Below, piece after piece: positions 26,873-34,702 of a stretch of DNA of 64,000 nt. Within the stretch, counting starts at the first letter, position 1. Each line of letters starts with the position of its first letter. The DNA is taken from contig JBGGOQ010000004.1 of NCBI GenBank assembly GCA_041320695.1, positions 1 through 64,000 on the forward strand, written 5' to 3'. This DNA is from Caldicellulosiruptoraceae bacterium PP1 (GTDB taxonomy: Bacteria; Bacillota; Thermoanaerobacteria; Caldicellulosiruptorales; Caldicellulosiruptoraceae). The notes beneath the pieces were generated by a model. The model searched no databases. It was not told where the DNA came from and saw only the letters and a list, made by a program, of their open reading frames with translations. A program made the position numbers and the translations under genes.

Positions 26873-27772
26873 TTATTCCTTTACACTACCTATTGTTAAA
26901 CCAGATACAAAATACCTTTGTAGGAATGGATATACAAACAATATAGGAAGTATTGCAACAATTGTCATTGTAGCTCTTATGGCAGTTGGTGTTACAGCAG
27001 ATCCACCTTGTGATAGTGATGCTGAAAAATCAGGTGTTGACGATGCTGATTGAACAGATTGTAGAACCTTTTGAAGTTCAAATTGTAAAGTACTAAGGTT
27101 TGGATTGCCTGAGTTATAAAGGAATGTATCAAACCATGCATTCCACTGGCCAACAGCAACCCATAATGTTACAGTAGCTAAAACAGGTAGGCTCAAAGGC
27201 AATATTATTGAGAATAATATTCTGTATTCACTTGCACCATCTATTTTTGCTGATTCAATTAAATCTTTTGGAAGACCATCAATGTAACTTCTGATAACAA
27301 TAATATTAAAAGCACTAACCATACCAGGAATAATATATACCCAGAAAGTATTAATAAGATGTAGATTTTTCATAAGTAAATATGCTGGAATAAGACCACC
27401 ACTAAAATACATAGTAAACACTATTGTTCTTGAAACAAACTTTCTGAATACGTAATCTTTTCTACTAATACCATAAGCCACCATCAAACATGATAATACA
27501 TTTGTTAAACTACCTATAATAGCCCTTAAAACGGAAATTAGTGCTGAGTGATAAATTTCTGGTTTTGACAAAATCATATGATAGTTATTAGTAGTAAACT
27601 TTCTTGGCCAAAGATAAATACCACCTCTAACAGAATCAAGAGCATCATTAAATGAAACTGCAAGTGTATTTAAAAAAGGATACAATGTACAAATTACTAC
27701 TAATATCATAAAAAAGTATACAATAAAATTTAAGATAATATCCTCTAAAGTATATTTTTTTCCTTTAACCAT
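26873..27772 (-). CDS. lplC: Sugar ABC permease, LplC/YtcP type
   Basis: A 299-residue permease of the CUT1 family: first helix FIVYFFMILVVICTLYPFLNTLAVSF, about six helices, EAA loop LIESAKIDGASEYRILFSIILP, and the typical C-terminal end FLQRYFVSGLTIGSVKE. ATG at 27772 follows AAGGAGAGGA; a longer frame reaching into the upstream gene lacks a signal. No ATPase gene is present in this operon; such importers use a shared MsmK-type ATPase encoded elsewhere. Confidence 0.92.
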   Translation of the reverse strand: MVKGKKYTLEDIILNFIVYFFMILVVICTLYPFLNTLAVSFNDALDSVRGGIYLWPRKFTTNNYHMILSKPEIYHSALISVLRAIIGSLTNVLSCLMVAYGISRKDYVFRKFVSRTIVFTMYFSGGLIPAYLLMKNLHLINTFWVYIIPGMVSAFNIIVIRSYIDGLPKDLIESAKIDGASEYRILFSIILPLSLPVLATVTLWVAVGQWNAWFDTFLYNSGNPNLSTLQFELQKVLQSVQSASSTPDFSASLSQGGSAVTPTAIRATMTIVAILPILFVYPFLQRYFVSGLTIGSVKE

Positions 27773-27806
27773 ATTAACTGTCCTCTCCTTACTTTGATGG
27801 ATTAAA

Positions 27807-28751
27807 CTAAAATACCCTTTCCCCTTCACCTATTTTTGATGAAATCTTGTTTGCAGTTGTAACAAGTATAAGGCTTATAACCGAGTTAAATATACCAGCA
27901 GCAGTAGCATATGACCATCTACCACTTCCAATACCATATCTTAATATATAAGTATCTAAGATTTCAGAGAAATCTAAAGTTGATGGCTTTTGTAATAAGT
28001 ACATTTGTTCAAAACCTGCGTTTAATATCCAACCAACATTCATTATAAGAAGTATCTTAACTGTTGGTAATATACTTGGTAATGTAATAGTAAATATCTG
28101 TTTCACTCTGCTTGCACCATCAATACTTGCTGCTTCGTATAATTGTGGTGAAATGTTTGTCATAGCTGCAAGATAAATAATTGCGTTCCATCCCATCTCT
28201 TTCCATACTTCAGATATTGGTGCAATAAACCAGAAATATTTTCCTTCACCTAAAAAGTTAATTGGTTCTTTCAATAAACCTACTTTCAAAAGTAAATCAT
28301 TTATTATACCATTGTCAGGTGATAGAGCTGTATAGATAATATTAGCTGCAACAACCCATGAAACAAAGTGTGGCAAATATGATATTGTTTGAACAGTCCT
28401 CTTAAATAGGATATTCTTAACCTCATTTAATAATAATGCAAATAAAATTGAAGAAGTAAAGTTAAATATAAGCTTTAAACTGCTTATTACAAGTGTATTT
28501 CTTAATGCTTGAAAGAAGTATGGATCAGCAAAAAGTTCTTTGAAATTTTGAAGTCCTACCCATTCTGATTGAGTAAAACCTAAATAAGGCTTGTAGTTTT
28601 TGAATGCTAATAACCATCCCCATAATGGAAGATAGTTAAAAACTAAAACAAGAAATAAAAAAGGAATTGTGAGTACTATTAACTGTCTTTGATTATATAC
28701 TGTTGTAAGAAAACTGCTTTTTGTCTTTTTGGATAATGTGTTCTCTGACAT
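27807..28751 (-). CDS. lplB: Sugar ABC permease, LplB type
   Basis: A 314-residue CUT1 permease with LIVLTIPFLFLVLVFNYLPL as first helix, WVGLQNFKELFADPYFFQALRNTLVIS after it, and the EAA loop LYEAASIDGASRVKQIFTITLP. The start follows TAGGAGG. It partners LplC to form the channel. Confidence 0.92.
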   Translation of the reverse strand: MSENTLSKKTKSSFLTTVYNQRQLIVLTIPFLFLVLVFNYLPLWGWLLAFKNYKPYLGFTQSEWVGLQNFKELFADPYFFQALRNTLVISSLKLIFNFTSSILFALLLNEVKNILFKRTVQTISYLPHFVSWVVAANIIYTALSPDNGIINDLLLKVGLLKEPINFLGEGKYFWFIAPISEVWKEMGWNAIIYLAAMTNISPQLYEAASIDGASRVKQIFTITLPSILPTVKILLIMNVGWILNAGFEQMYLLQKPSTLDFSEILDTYILRYGIGSGRWSYATAAGIFNSVISLILVTTANKISSKIGEGERVF

Positions 28752-28804
28752 TTATCTTCCTCCTAGCAAAATAAAAACATAATGTTTTAATCCTTATGAT
28801 AAAA

Positions 28805-28837
28805 TTTACTCACGAAGCTAAAAGCCCCGTGAGTAAA
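28805..28837 (-). terminator. Intercistronic hairpin between lplA and lplB
   Basis: TTTACTCACG pairs with CGTGAGTAAA, followed by TTTTA, between binding-protein and permease genes. It probably acts as a leaky terminator or mRNA-stabilising element, as in the opp-type operon. Confidence 0.7.
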
Positions 28838-28852
28838 TTCTTTATTTTTTCA

Positions 28853-30496
28853 TTAGTTCCATTCCTTAAGTCTTCTCTTAATTTCTGTTTCTCTGAATTT
28901 AATTACTTTTTCAAGACCAAGTTTCTTGATTTGTGATACATATTCGTTCCAAGTCTTATCATATTCAGCAGAATTCTTTGCCATAATCATCTTTGTTATA
29001 TATCTTCTTTGTAAATCATTAGCTTTATTTTCAATTACACTTAAATCATCTGGAATCTTAACATCCCAACCATATCCATATGGTGAATTCCATGTTGGTG
29101 AAAAGAGATCCTTGAATGATTTAATCTTATATGCATTTAATACTTCTTTTTCATAAGGCTTATAACGAACACTTAAAGCTTGCTCTGAATAATCCCAAGA
29201 AATTGTACCACTCTTGTCTGGATATTGAATATCCATTGGTGGTCTTGGGAATGAGAACCATGTGTTTCCTAACATACCTTGTTTTTCTTGGTATGAAGCA
29301 TCTAAACGTCTTTTAATTTGTGCATCTGTTAGATACATTTTACCATTTTTAACATTGTAATCTTGACCTTGGATACCCCAGTATATAAGTTTTAGGATAT
29401 CTTCTTGAGCCATTCTATCTAAGTATTTGAATGCAGCAAGTTTATCTTTACATTTTGTTGTAATTGATATACCTGCACCAGTTCCCATTGTAACAACATT
29501 GTATCTGTCTCTCTTTACACCTTTGTCAAGTAAAGGCATAGCAATTGGTATTCTATCATAAAGTTTTTGTTTTTCTAATGAATCAATTGCTTGTTGAATT
29601 TGCCATCTTTCATCATAGAAACCAATAACTCTACCAGATGAAATCTTAGCAAGATATTGATCGTAGTTTTGTGAGAACATTTCTTTGTCCATTAAGCCAC
29701 TATTCCAAAGTTCATTTAATCTCTTGTAATATGTTTTTGCTTGTGGCATTGTGAAGCTATCTTTAATATTACCTGTCTTTTCGTCAATTAACCAACCACC
29801 ATCATTTGGATAACCTTGTAATCTTAATGGTTGTTGCATAAGAACATAAATTCTCCAGCTATCTGTTAAAGCTGTGAAGCCAATTGTTGGTTTTCCGTTA
29901 TATGTTGGATGTTTCTTAACATAATCTTTTACAATTTTGAAATAAGTATCAATATCTCTTACAACTGGCCATTTGTTTTCTTTTAATGTTGCAATTGGTA
30001 GCCAGAAACCAGCAAATGAATAAAGTGGATCTGATTCTTCTCTAAATGGAGTTAAGTAATAAATGTGTCCATCTTTTGGATATTTTAGTTTCTTTAAAGC
30101 TTGTGGGCTGTACCATTTTTTAATATTCTTCCCATACTTATTAATGTAGTCATCCATTGGTACTAAAGCACCAGCTTCAATGTACTTGTTGATAACATTG
30201 TGTGCATTGATAAGATCTGGCAAATCACCAGAAGCAAGCATAATACCTGCCTTTGTTTCTTCATCGCTACCTACAATGTATTCAACTTGAATCTTAACAC
30301 CAGTAAGTTGTTCAATCTTCTTACCAATTGGTGTTTTCCAATAGTCTATTGGCTTTGCATTTGAATCGCCAATGAAAAGTTTGAAAGTAACTGGATTTGT
30401 AGCAGCTTGAGCTTTCTTCTCGCCAAGTCCAACGCCTGCAAAAAGACTTAAGAAGAAAACTACTGCTAAAAATAAAGCAATTCTTCTTTTAGCCAT
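28853..30496 (-). CDS. lplA: Extracellular sugar-binding protein, LplA type
   Basis: A 547-residue secreted binding protein. Signal peptide: basic AKRRIALF, hydrophobic LAVVFFLSLFAGVGLG, cleavage after KAQA. The mature part has VTFKLFIGDSN, VQVEYIVGSDEET-like and GIMLASGDLPDLI, typical of the long LplA/YtcQ group that binds oligosaccharides. There is no lipobox Cys, so it is not a standard lipoprotein. ATG at 30496 follows GGGAGG; a 21-codon upstream extension lacks a signal. First gene of lplABC. Confidence 0.92.
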   Translation of the reverse strand: MAKRRIALFLAVVFFLSLFAGVGLGEKKAQAATNPVTFKLFIGDSNAKPIDYWKTPIGKKIEQLTGVKIQVEYIVGSDEETKAGIMLASGDLPDLINAHNVINKYIEAGALVPMDDYINKYGKNIKKWYSPQALKKLKYPKDGHIYYLTPFREESDPLYSFAGFWLPIATLKENKWPVVRDIDTYFKIVKDYVKKHPTYNGKPTIGFTALTDSWRIYVLMQQPLRLQGYPNDGGWLIDEKTGNIKDSFTMPQAKTYYKRLNELWNSGLMDKEMFSQNYDQYLAKISSGRVIGFYDERWQIQQAIDSLEKQKLYDRIPIAMPLLDKGVKRDRYNVVTMGTGAGISITTKCKDKLAAFKYLDRMAQEDILKLIYWGIQGQDYNVKNGKMYLTDAQIKRRLDASYQEKQGMLGNTWFSFPRPPMDIQYPDKSGTISWDYSEQALSVRYKPYEKEVLNAYKIKSFKDLFSPTWNSPYGYGWDVKIPDDLSVIENKANDLQRRYITKMIMAKNSAEYDKTWNEYVSQIKKLGLEKVIKFRETEIKRRLKEWN

Positions 30497-30563
30497 TAAA
30501 AATACCTCCCTCAAAATTAATTGTGAAATTTTACTATAAAAATGTAAAATACACTGCACTTAT

Positions 30564-30597
30564 ATTATATATATTTTGCAACGTACTAAACAACCAG
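30564..30597 (-). promoter_or_regulatory. lplA promoter with CTGGTTG element
   Basis: TTGTTT (30588-30593) and TATAAT (30564-30569) are 18 nt apart. CTGGTTG (30591-30597) extends upstream of the -35 box exactly as at the GH130 gene, and TTGCAAA lies in both spacers. Confidence 0.7.
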
Positions 30598-30850
30598 ATA
30601 AATTTAAAATAAAATACCGTAAATTTAATATCATGTTATTAAATTTAAAATATTTAGTACAAACATTAAAATTTATACATATAATGTAAAATAAATTTAC
30701 TTATAAATATAATTATCTTTATATTATAGGAAAAGTTAGTAAATAAATTTAAGAAGGGTTTAGAAAACATAAAATATTAAAATGATTAATTTGTAAAAAA
30801 TTTTATAGTAGCTTTAGTATAATATGAATAATAAAAAATAATCAAGTCCA

Positions 30851-31378
30851 TTATCTGTTAATAAAAAATATGTTCAATATAATACTTGTAATAATTATTA
30901 AAAAAAATTCAACTAAAAGTGCAACCCATATAAGATATCGGGTATTTTTTATTTTAGTTGCCCCGATATACGTAGCAATAACATAAAACAACGTCTCTGA
31001 AGATGTACAAATAACTGATGCAAATATACCTTCTTTACTATCTGCTCCAAACCTTTCAAATATGCTATTTACATAACTTAAGGCACCACTTCCAGATAAT
31101 GGCCTTATTATTATAAGAGGTAAAACCTTTTCTGGAATACCAAAAAGAAATGATAATGGTTTAAGAAAATTTATAAAAAAATCAGATGCTTTTGTTCTTA
31201 CGAATAACTCAACAACAAAAACTAAAGCAAATAAATTAGGTAAGATATTTAAAACAACATATAATCCTTGCTTAATTCCTTCAACAAAACTCTTAAAAAC
31301 ATTATTTCTTTTAAAAATAGAATAAAGTAAAATTATTAAAATAAACATTGCAGGCAATTGATAGAAAAAGATAATCAT
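30851..31378 (-). CDS. spmB: Spore maturation protein B
   Basis: A 175-residue membrane protein of the nucleoside-recognition (Gate) family: VLNILPNLFALVFVVELFV, LSFLFGIPEKVLPLIIIRPLSGSGAL and TSSETLFYVIATYIG, with five to six helices. SpmA and SpmB together are needed for full spore-core dehydration. ATG at 31378 begins 2 nt after the spmA stop; an ATG at 31399 inside spmA is the alternative. Its presence indicates a spore-forming lineage. Confidence 0.93.
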   Translation of the reverse strand: MIIFFYQLPAMFILIILLYSIFKRNNVFKSFVEGIKQGLYVVLNILPNLFALVFVVELFVRTKASDFFINFLKPLSFLFGIPEKVLPLIIIRPLSGSGALSYVNSIFERFGADSKEGIFASVICTSSETLFYVIATYIGATKIKNTRYLIWVALLVEFFLIIITSIILNIFFINR

Positions 31379-31380
31379 AT

Positions 31381-31983
31381 CTATTTCTTCCCTTTCCATA
31401 TTTTACTATATATCTTGCACATGATAATACCAAATAATGTTGACAAAAATGAAACGCAAAGAACAATTAAAACAAACCCAAATGGATTTTGTGAATTATA
31501 TTTAATTCTTAACATAATCATTGTTGTTGGTATAATTTGTATTGAACAGATATTTAAGATAACAAAAAGTATAACATCATCAGAGGCTTCATTATTTGAA
31601 CACTCTTTTTCAAGTTCTTGTGTAGCTTTTATTCCTGCCGGGCTTGCTGCATTACCTAACCCAAAAAAATTTGAAACAATATTAGTTGTTATAAAGTTCT
31701 GTGCTGATTTACTTCTTGTATTAAATAAAATTTTTATAATTGGATACAAAAATTTATTAAACTTTTCTATAAGTCCCGATTCTTTTGCCACATTTATTAC
31801 ACCCATCCATAGAATAATAGAAAGGGAAATTGTAAAAAATAGTTGTAGAAAAGAGGTTGGTATGTCAAAGATTATTTGAGTAAGCTCCGTAAATTTTCCA
31901 TTAAATATCGAAATGAGAAAGGAGGCAATAAAAAGAACAGAAAACACAAAATTCATTTTTTTTTTCTTTGTTTTTAGTCTCAT
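31381..31983 (-). CDS. spmA: Spore maturation protein A
   Basis: A 200-residue membrane protein of the same Gate family as SpmB: ILWMGVINVAKESGLIEKFNKFLYPII and NIVSNFFGLGNAASPAGIKAT are its signature blocks, and about five helices are visible. It is cotranscribed with spmB. A TATAAT box with two tandem Spo0A-type boxes over the -35 position lies 35-60 nt upstream. No good Shine-Dalgarno precedes the ATG at 31983; ATG 31956 is possible. Confidence 0.92.
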   Translation of the reverse strand: MRLKTKKKKMNFVFSVLFIASFLISIFNGKFTELTQIIFDIPTSFLQLFFTISLSIILWMGVINVAKESGLIEKFNKFLYPIIKILFNTRSKSAQNFITTNIVSNFFGLGNAASPAGIKATQELEKECSNNEASDDVILFVILNICSIQIIPTTMIMLRIKYNSQNPFGFVLIVLCVSFLSTLFGIIMCKIYSKIWKGKK

Positions 31984-32017
31984 TTTTAATAATATGAATA
32001 TTGACTACTAATAATTC

Positions 32018-32046
32018 ATTATATTATCTTGTCGATTATTGTCGAA
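32018..32046 (-). promoter_or_regulatory. spmA promoter with tandem Spo0A boxes
   Basis: On the minus strand TATAAT (32018-32023) lies 16 nt from TCGACA (32040-32045). TGTCGAT (32030-32036) and TGTCGAA (32040-32046) on the plus strand are spaced exactly 10 bp, one DNA turn, and cover the -35 region, as at Spo0A-controlled sigma-A promoters. Confidence 0.55.
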
Positions 32047-32226
32047 TATTTTAGTTTGCTTAATTATATGTTAAATTTCAACTAATATTGTTATATAATG
32101 TTAAACAAAATAGTAGAAAACATTGTTAATAAGATATCATAAAACTTTTATTATTTTTCATATCTATTCTTTTATAAACTTATGTTTGTTACTAATCAAT
32201 AAAATGTAAAAAGATATAAAATATCC

Positions 32227-32278
32227 TTGACATAATATTGAAACAATGGTACAATAAATGCATATTCGAAATGTCGAA
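32227..32278 (+). promoter_or_regulatory. abrB promoter and downstream Spo0A box
   Basis: TTGACA (32227-32232) and TACAAT (32250-32255) are 17 nt apart. A perfect 0A box, TGTCGAA, at 32272-32278 would lie about +10 to +16 in the leader, the place where Spo0A represses abrB in Bacillus. Confidence 0.7.
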
Positions 32279-32302
32279 AATTGTTGAAAGGAGGATTTTG
32301 AA

Positions 32303-32545
32303 ATGAAATCAACAGGTGTTGTTAGAAAAGTAGACGAGCTTGGTAGAATAGTTCTTCCAATCGAGCTTAGAAGAACTCTTGATATTGCTGAAAAAGATGC
32401 TTTAGAAATATTTGTAGATGGGGACAAAATAGTTCTTAGAAAATACGAACCAGCTTGTATCTTCTGTGGAAATGCAAAAGATGTTATCTACTACAAAGGT
32501 AAAAATATTTGCAAGGAATGCTTTGAAGAAATTAAGAAAAGCTAA
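32303..32545 (+). CDS. abrB: AbrB-family transition-state regulator with zinc-finger-like tail
   Basis: An 80-residue DNA-binding protein. Residues 1-47 are the swapped-hairpin SpoVT/AbrB domain (STGVVRKVDELGRIVLPIELRRTL). The tail holds CIFC and CKEC, a four-Cys cluster common in clostridial AbrB proteins that probably binds zinc. It likely represses stationary-phase and sporulation genes during growth. It has its own strong promoter with a 0A box, and GAAAGGAGG before the ATG. Confidence 0.9.
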   Translation: MKSTGVVRKVDELGRIVLPIELRRTLDIAEKDALEIFVDGDKIVLRKYEPACIFCGNAKDVIYYKGKNICKECFEEIKKS

Positions 32546-32555
32546 CTCATAACAA

Positions 32556-32588
32556 AATGGCTGTCAATTTTAGACAGCCATTCTTTTT
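32556..32588. terminator. Bidirectional terminator between abrB and rsmI
   Basis: AATGGCTGTC pairs perfectly with GACAGCCATT (7-nt loop), followed by CTTTTT, between converging genes. Confidence 0.88.
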
Positions 32589-33429
32589 ACATATTATTCT
32601 TTTGTAAATCTAAAATCATTTTATATACTTCATTTCTCGAAATATTAAATTTTTCACAAGCCTCTTTTATAATCTGTTTTTTATCTATATTTTCATTAAG
32701 CTTACTAATAATAAATTCATTTACATCTTCAATGTGTATTTCTTCAACTTGATTATGAGATCCTTCAACAATTAAAACATATTCACCTTTTGGAGGGTTA
32801 CTCTTATAAAAATCTATTGCTTCTTCTATAGTAGTTAGAAAAACATTTTCATGAAGTTTTGTTATTTCTTTAACAATACTTATCCTTCTTTTACTACCAA
32901 AATACTCTTTCATTTCTTCTAAAGTGTATATTAATTTATGTGGTGCTTCATAAAAAACAATTGTTCTTTTTTCATTTTTTAGCTCATTTAATTTTTCTTT
33001 CTTTGATCTATTATTTTTTGGAAGAAATCCTTCAAACACAAAGTTTTTTGTTGAAAGTCCAGATATAACAAGGGCACTTACAAAAGCACATGCTCCAGGT
33101 ATTACTGTTACTTTTATTCCCTCTTGATAGCAGATATTTATAAGTTCTTCGCCAGGATCAGAAATAAGAGGCATACCTGCATCAGAAACCAATGCAATAT
33201 TTTTCCCACTTAATAATTGGTTTATTATTGTTGATTCTCTGCTTTTTACACTATACTTGTGATAAGATAATAAAGGCTTTTTAATATTTAGATAATTTAA
33301 TAGTTTTAATGTAACCCTTGTATCTTCACAAGCAATTATATCTACAAGATTTAATGTATCTATTGCTCTTTTGGTTATATCATCAAGGTTTCCTATTGGT
33401 GTTGCAACAATATATAATGTTCCAGCCAC
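32587..33429 (-). CDS. rsmI: 16S rRNA 2'-O-ribose C1402 methyltransferase
   Basis: A 280-residue SAM-dependent methylase of the tetrapyrrole-methylase fold: AGTLYIVATPIGNLDDI, ACEDTR, LLSYHK, ALVSDAGMPLISDPG and VIPGACAFVSAL are diagnostic for RsmI. It methylates C1402 in the ribosomal decoding centre. GTG at 33429 is chosen: it gives the family's usual start, lies 9 nt after GAGG, and begins one base after the upstream stop; an ATG at 33438 sits right on the GAGG. Confidence 0.93.
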   Translation of the reverse strand: MAGTLYIVATPIGNLDDITKRAIDTLNLVDIIACEDTRVTLKLLNYLNIKKPLLSYHKYSVKSRESTIINQLLSGKNIALVSDAGMPLISDPGEELINICYQEGIKVTVIPGACAFVSALVISGLSTKNFVFEGFLPKNNRSKKEKLNELKNEKRTIVFYEAPHKLIYTLEEMKEYFGSKRRISIVKEITKLHENVFLTTIEEAIDFYKSNPPKGEYVLIVEGSHNQVEEIHIEDVNEFIISKLNENIDKKQIIKEACEKFNISRNEVYKMILDLQKNNM

Positions 33430-33430
33430 T

Positions 33431-34135
33431 TTATTCATCCTCGCTATCTAAATAGTATCCCATTTCATCAATAAATAAAGGCTTGTCTATTTTTAATGTA
33501 CATTGTTTACCTTTTTTTGCTTCTATTAAAACTAAGGATGACTCTTTTTCTTTATTCTGGTGAACAAATCTAATTTGCTTTGGTTCTAATTTATACATCC
33601 TTAAATAATATATTGCATCAGTTAGTCTATCACTTCTATATACCATATAAAAACTTCCACCAAATTTTAAAATTTGCATTGCTGATTTTATAACATCTTC
33701 GATTGTACACATAATCTCATGCCTTGCAATAGCTTTATTAATATTTGGATTTATTGTTCCTGTGTTTACCTTTCTATATGGTGGATTTGTAAAAACAATA
33801 TCTGCAAATTCAGATCCAAATATCTTTAAACTATCTTTAAGATCAGCATTAAGAATTTCAATTTTATCTGTAAGATTATTAATGTCTCTATTCATTAAAG
33901 CAATATTATATACCTCTTTTTGTACTTCAAGTGAATATATTTTCTTAAATTTTTTCCCTTTAGCATATAAAAGTATAGGTATTATAAGTGAACCTGATCC
34001 AAATTCAATCAATGTGTCATTTTTCTTACATTTAATAAAATCACTTAAAACAACTGCATCAGTTCCATATAAAAAGTGATCTGTATCCTGATATATAGAA
34101 AAATTACCTATTTTAAGCTTTTCTCTTCTTAACAT
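33431..34135 (-). CDS. Class I SAM methyltransferase, tRNA1(Val) A37-N6 type (YfiC/YabB-like)
   Basis: A 234-residue methylase: ILLDGTD-like region DTDHFLYGTDAVVLSDF, SAM motif IEFGSGSLIIPILL and catalytic NPPY in FTNPPYRKVNTG. Family members methylate N6 of adenine in tRNA or rRNA. The neighbour rsmI, one base away, is the normal Firmicute arrangement. The GSGSL in the SAM loop departs from the usual GTGTG. The ATG follows GAGG. Confidence 0.85.
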   Translation of the reverse strand: MLRREKLKIGNFSIYQDTDHFLYGTDAVVLSDFIKCKKNDTLIEFGSGSLIIPILLYAKGKKFKKIYSLEVQKEVYNIALMNRDINNLTDKIEILNADLKDSLKIFGSEFADIVFTNPPYRKVNTGTINPNINKAIARHEIMCTIEDVIKSAMQILKFGGSFYMVYRSDRLTDAIYYLRMYKLEPKQIRFVHQNKEKESSLVLIEAKKGKQCTLKIDKPLFIDEMGYYLDSEDE

Positions 34136-34291
34136 ACAACAACCTCATTTTTTGTAGATAATTTATCATATTATTTAGCTAATTAGATATACTTATAATA
34201 GTATCATATCTTGTATTTTATTTGCGAAAAGAATTATAATATATTATAGTGTCTAAATAAATATATATCAACACAAAGGGAGCAATTGTTT

Positions 34292-34666
34292 ATGAAAATA
34301 GTTGTGGTGGATGATGCAACCTTTATAAGATCAATATTAAAAGATATATTTTCCTCACTAGGCCATCACGTTATAGCAGAATTTTCTAATGCAAAGGATT
34401 TAATCAATAACATTGAAAATTTAGATGCTGATTTATTAACAATGGACATTACAATGCCTGATATTGATGGTATTACTGCAACAAGGATTGTAAAAAACCT
34501 AAAGCCTGATTTAAAAGTAATAGTAATTTCAGCTATAACTGTTTCACATATTGAAGAGGAAGCAATAAATTGTGGTGCAAATGAATTCATTCAAAAGCCT
34601 TTTTCTAGAGATAGAATAGTTCAAACAGTTAAAAGAATTGAAAGTGAGCTTGTTGATAAAAATTAA
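34292..34666 (+). CDS. CheY-like single-domain response regulator
   Basis: A 124-residue receiver with no output domain: acidic pair in IVVVDDATFIRSIL, phospho-acceptor Asp in LLTMDITMPDIDG, Thr/Ser in VIVISAIT and Lys in FIQKPF. It could be a chemotaxis CheY or a phosphorelay protein. ATG at 34292 lies 9 nt after AAGGGAG; a TTG two codons earlier is unlikely. It stands alone between divergent and convergent neighbours, with no kinase nearby. Confidence 0.88.
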   Translation: MKIVVVDDATFIRSILKDIFSSLGHHVIAEFSNAKDLINNIENLDADLLTMDITMPDIDGITATRIVKNLKPDLKVIVISAITVSHIEEEAINCGANEFIQKPFSRDRIVQTVKRIESELVDKN

Positions 34667-34674
34667 ATACATAA

Positions 34675-34702
34675 AAAAAGAAGGTTTTGAACCTTCTTTT
34701 TC
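34675..34702. terminator. Bidirectional terminator between the CheY-like gene and gyrA
   Basis: AAAAAGAAGGTT pairs with AACCTTCTTTTT around a 3-nt loop, serving both converging genes. Confidence 0.88.

Noticed and set aside
32164-32427. 87-codon frame antisense to abrB
   Set aside because: The plus-strand AbrB is certain and has a strong promoter and ribosome-binding site.
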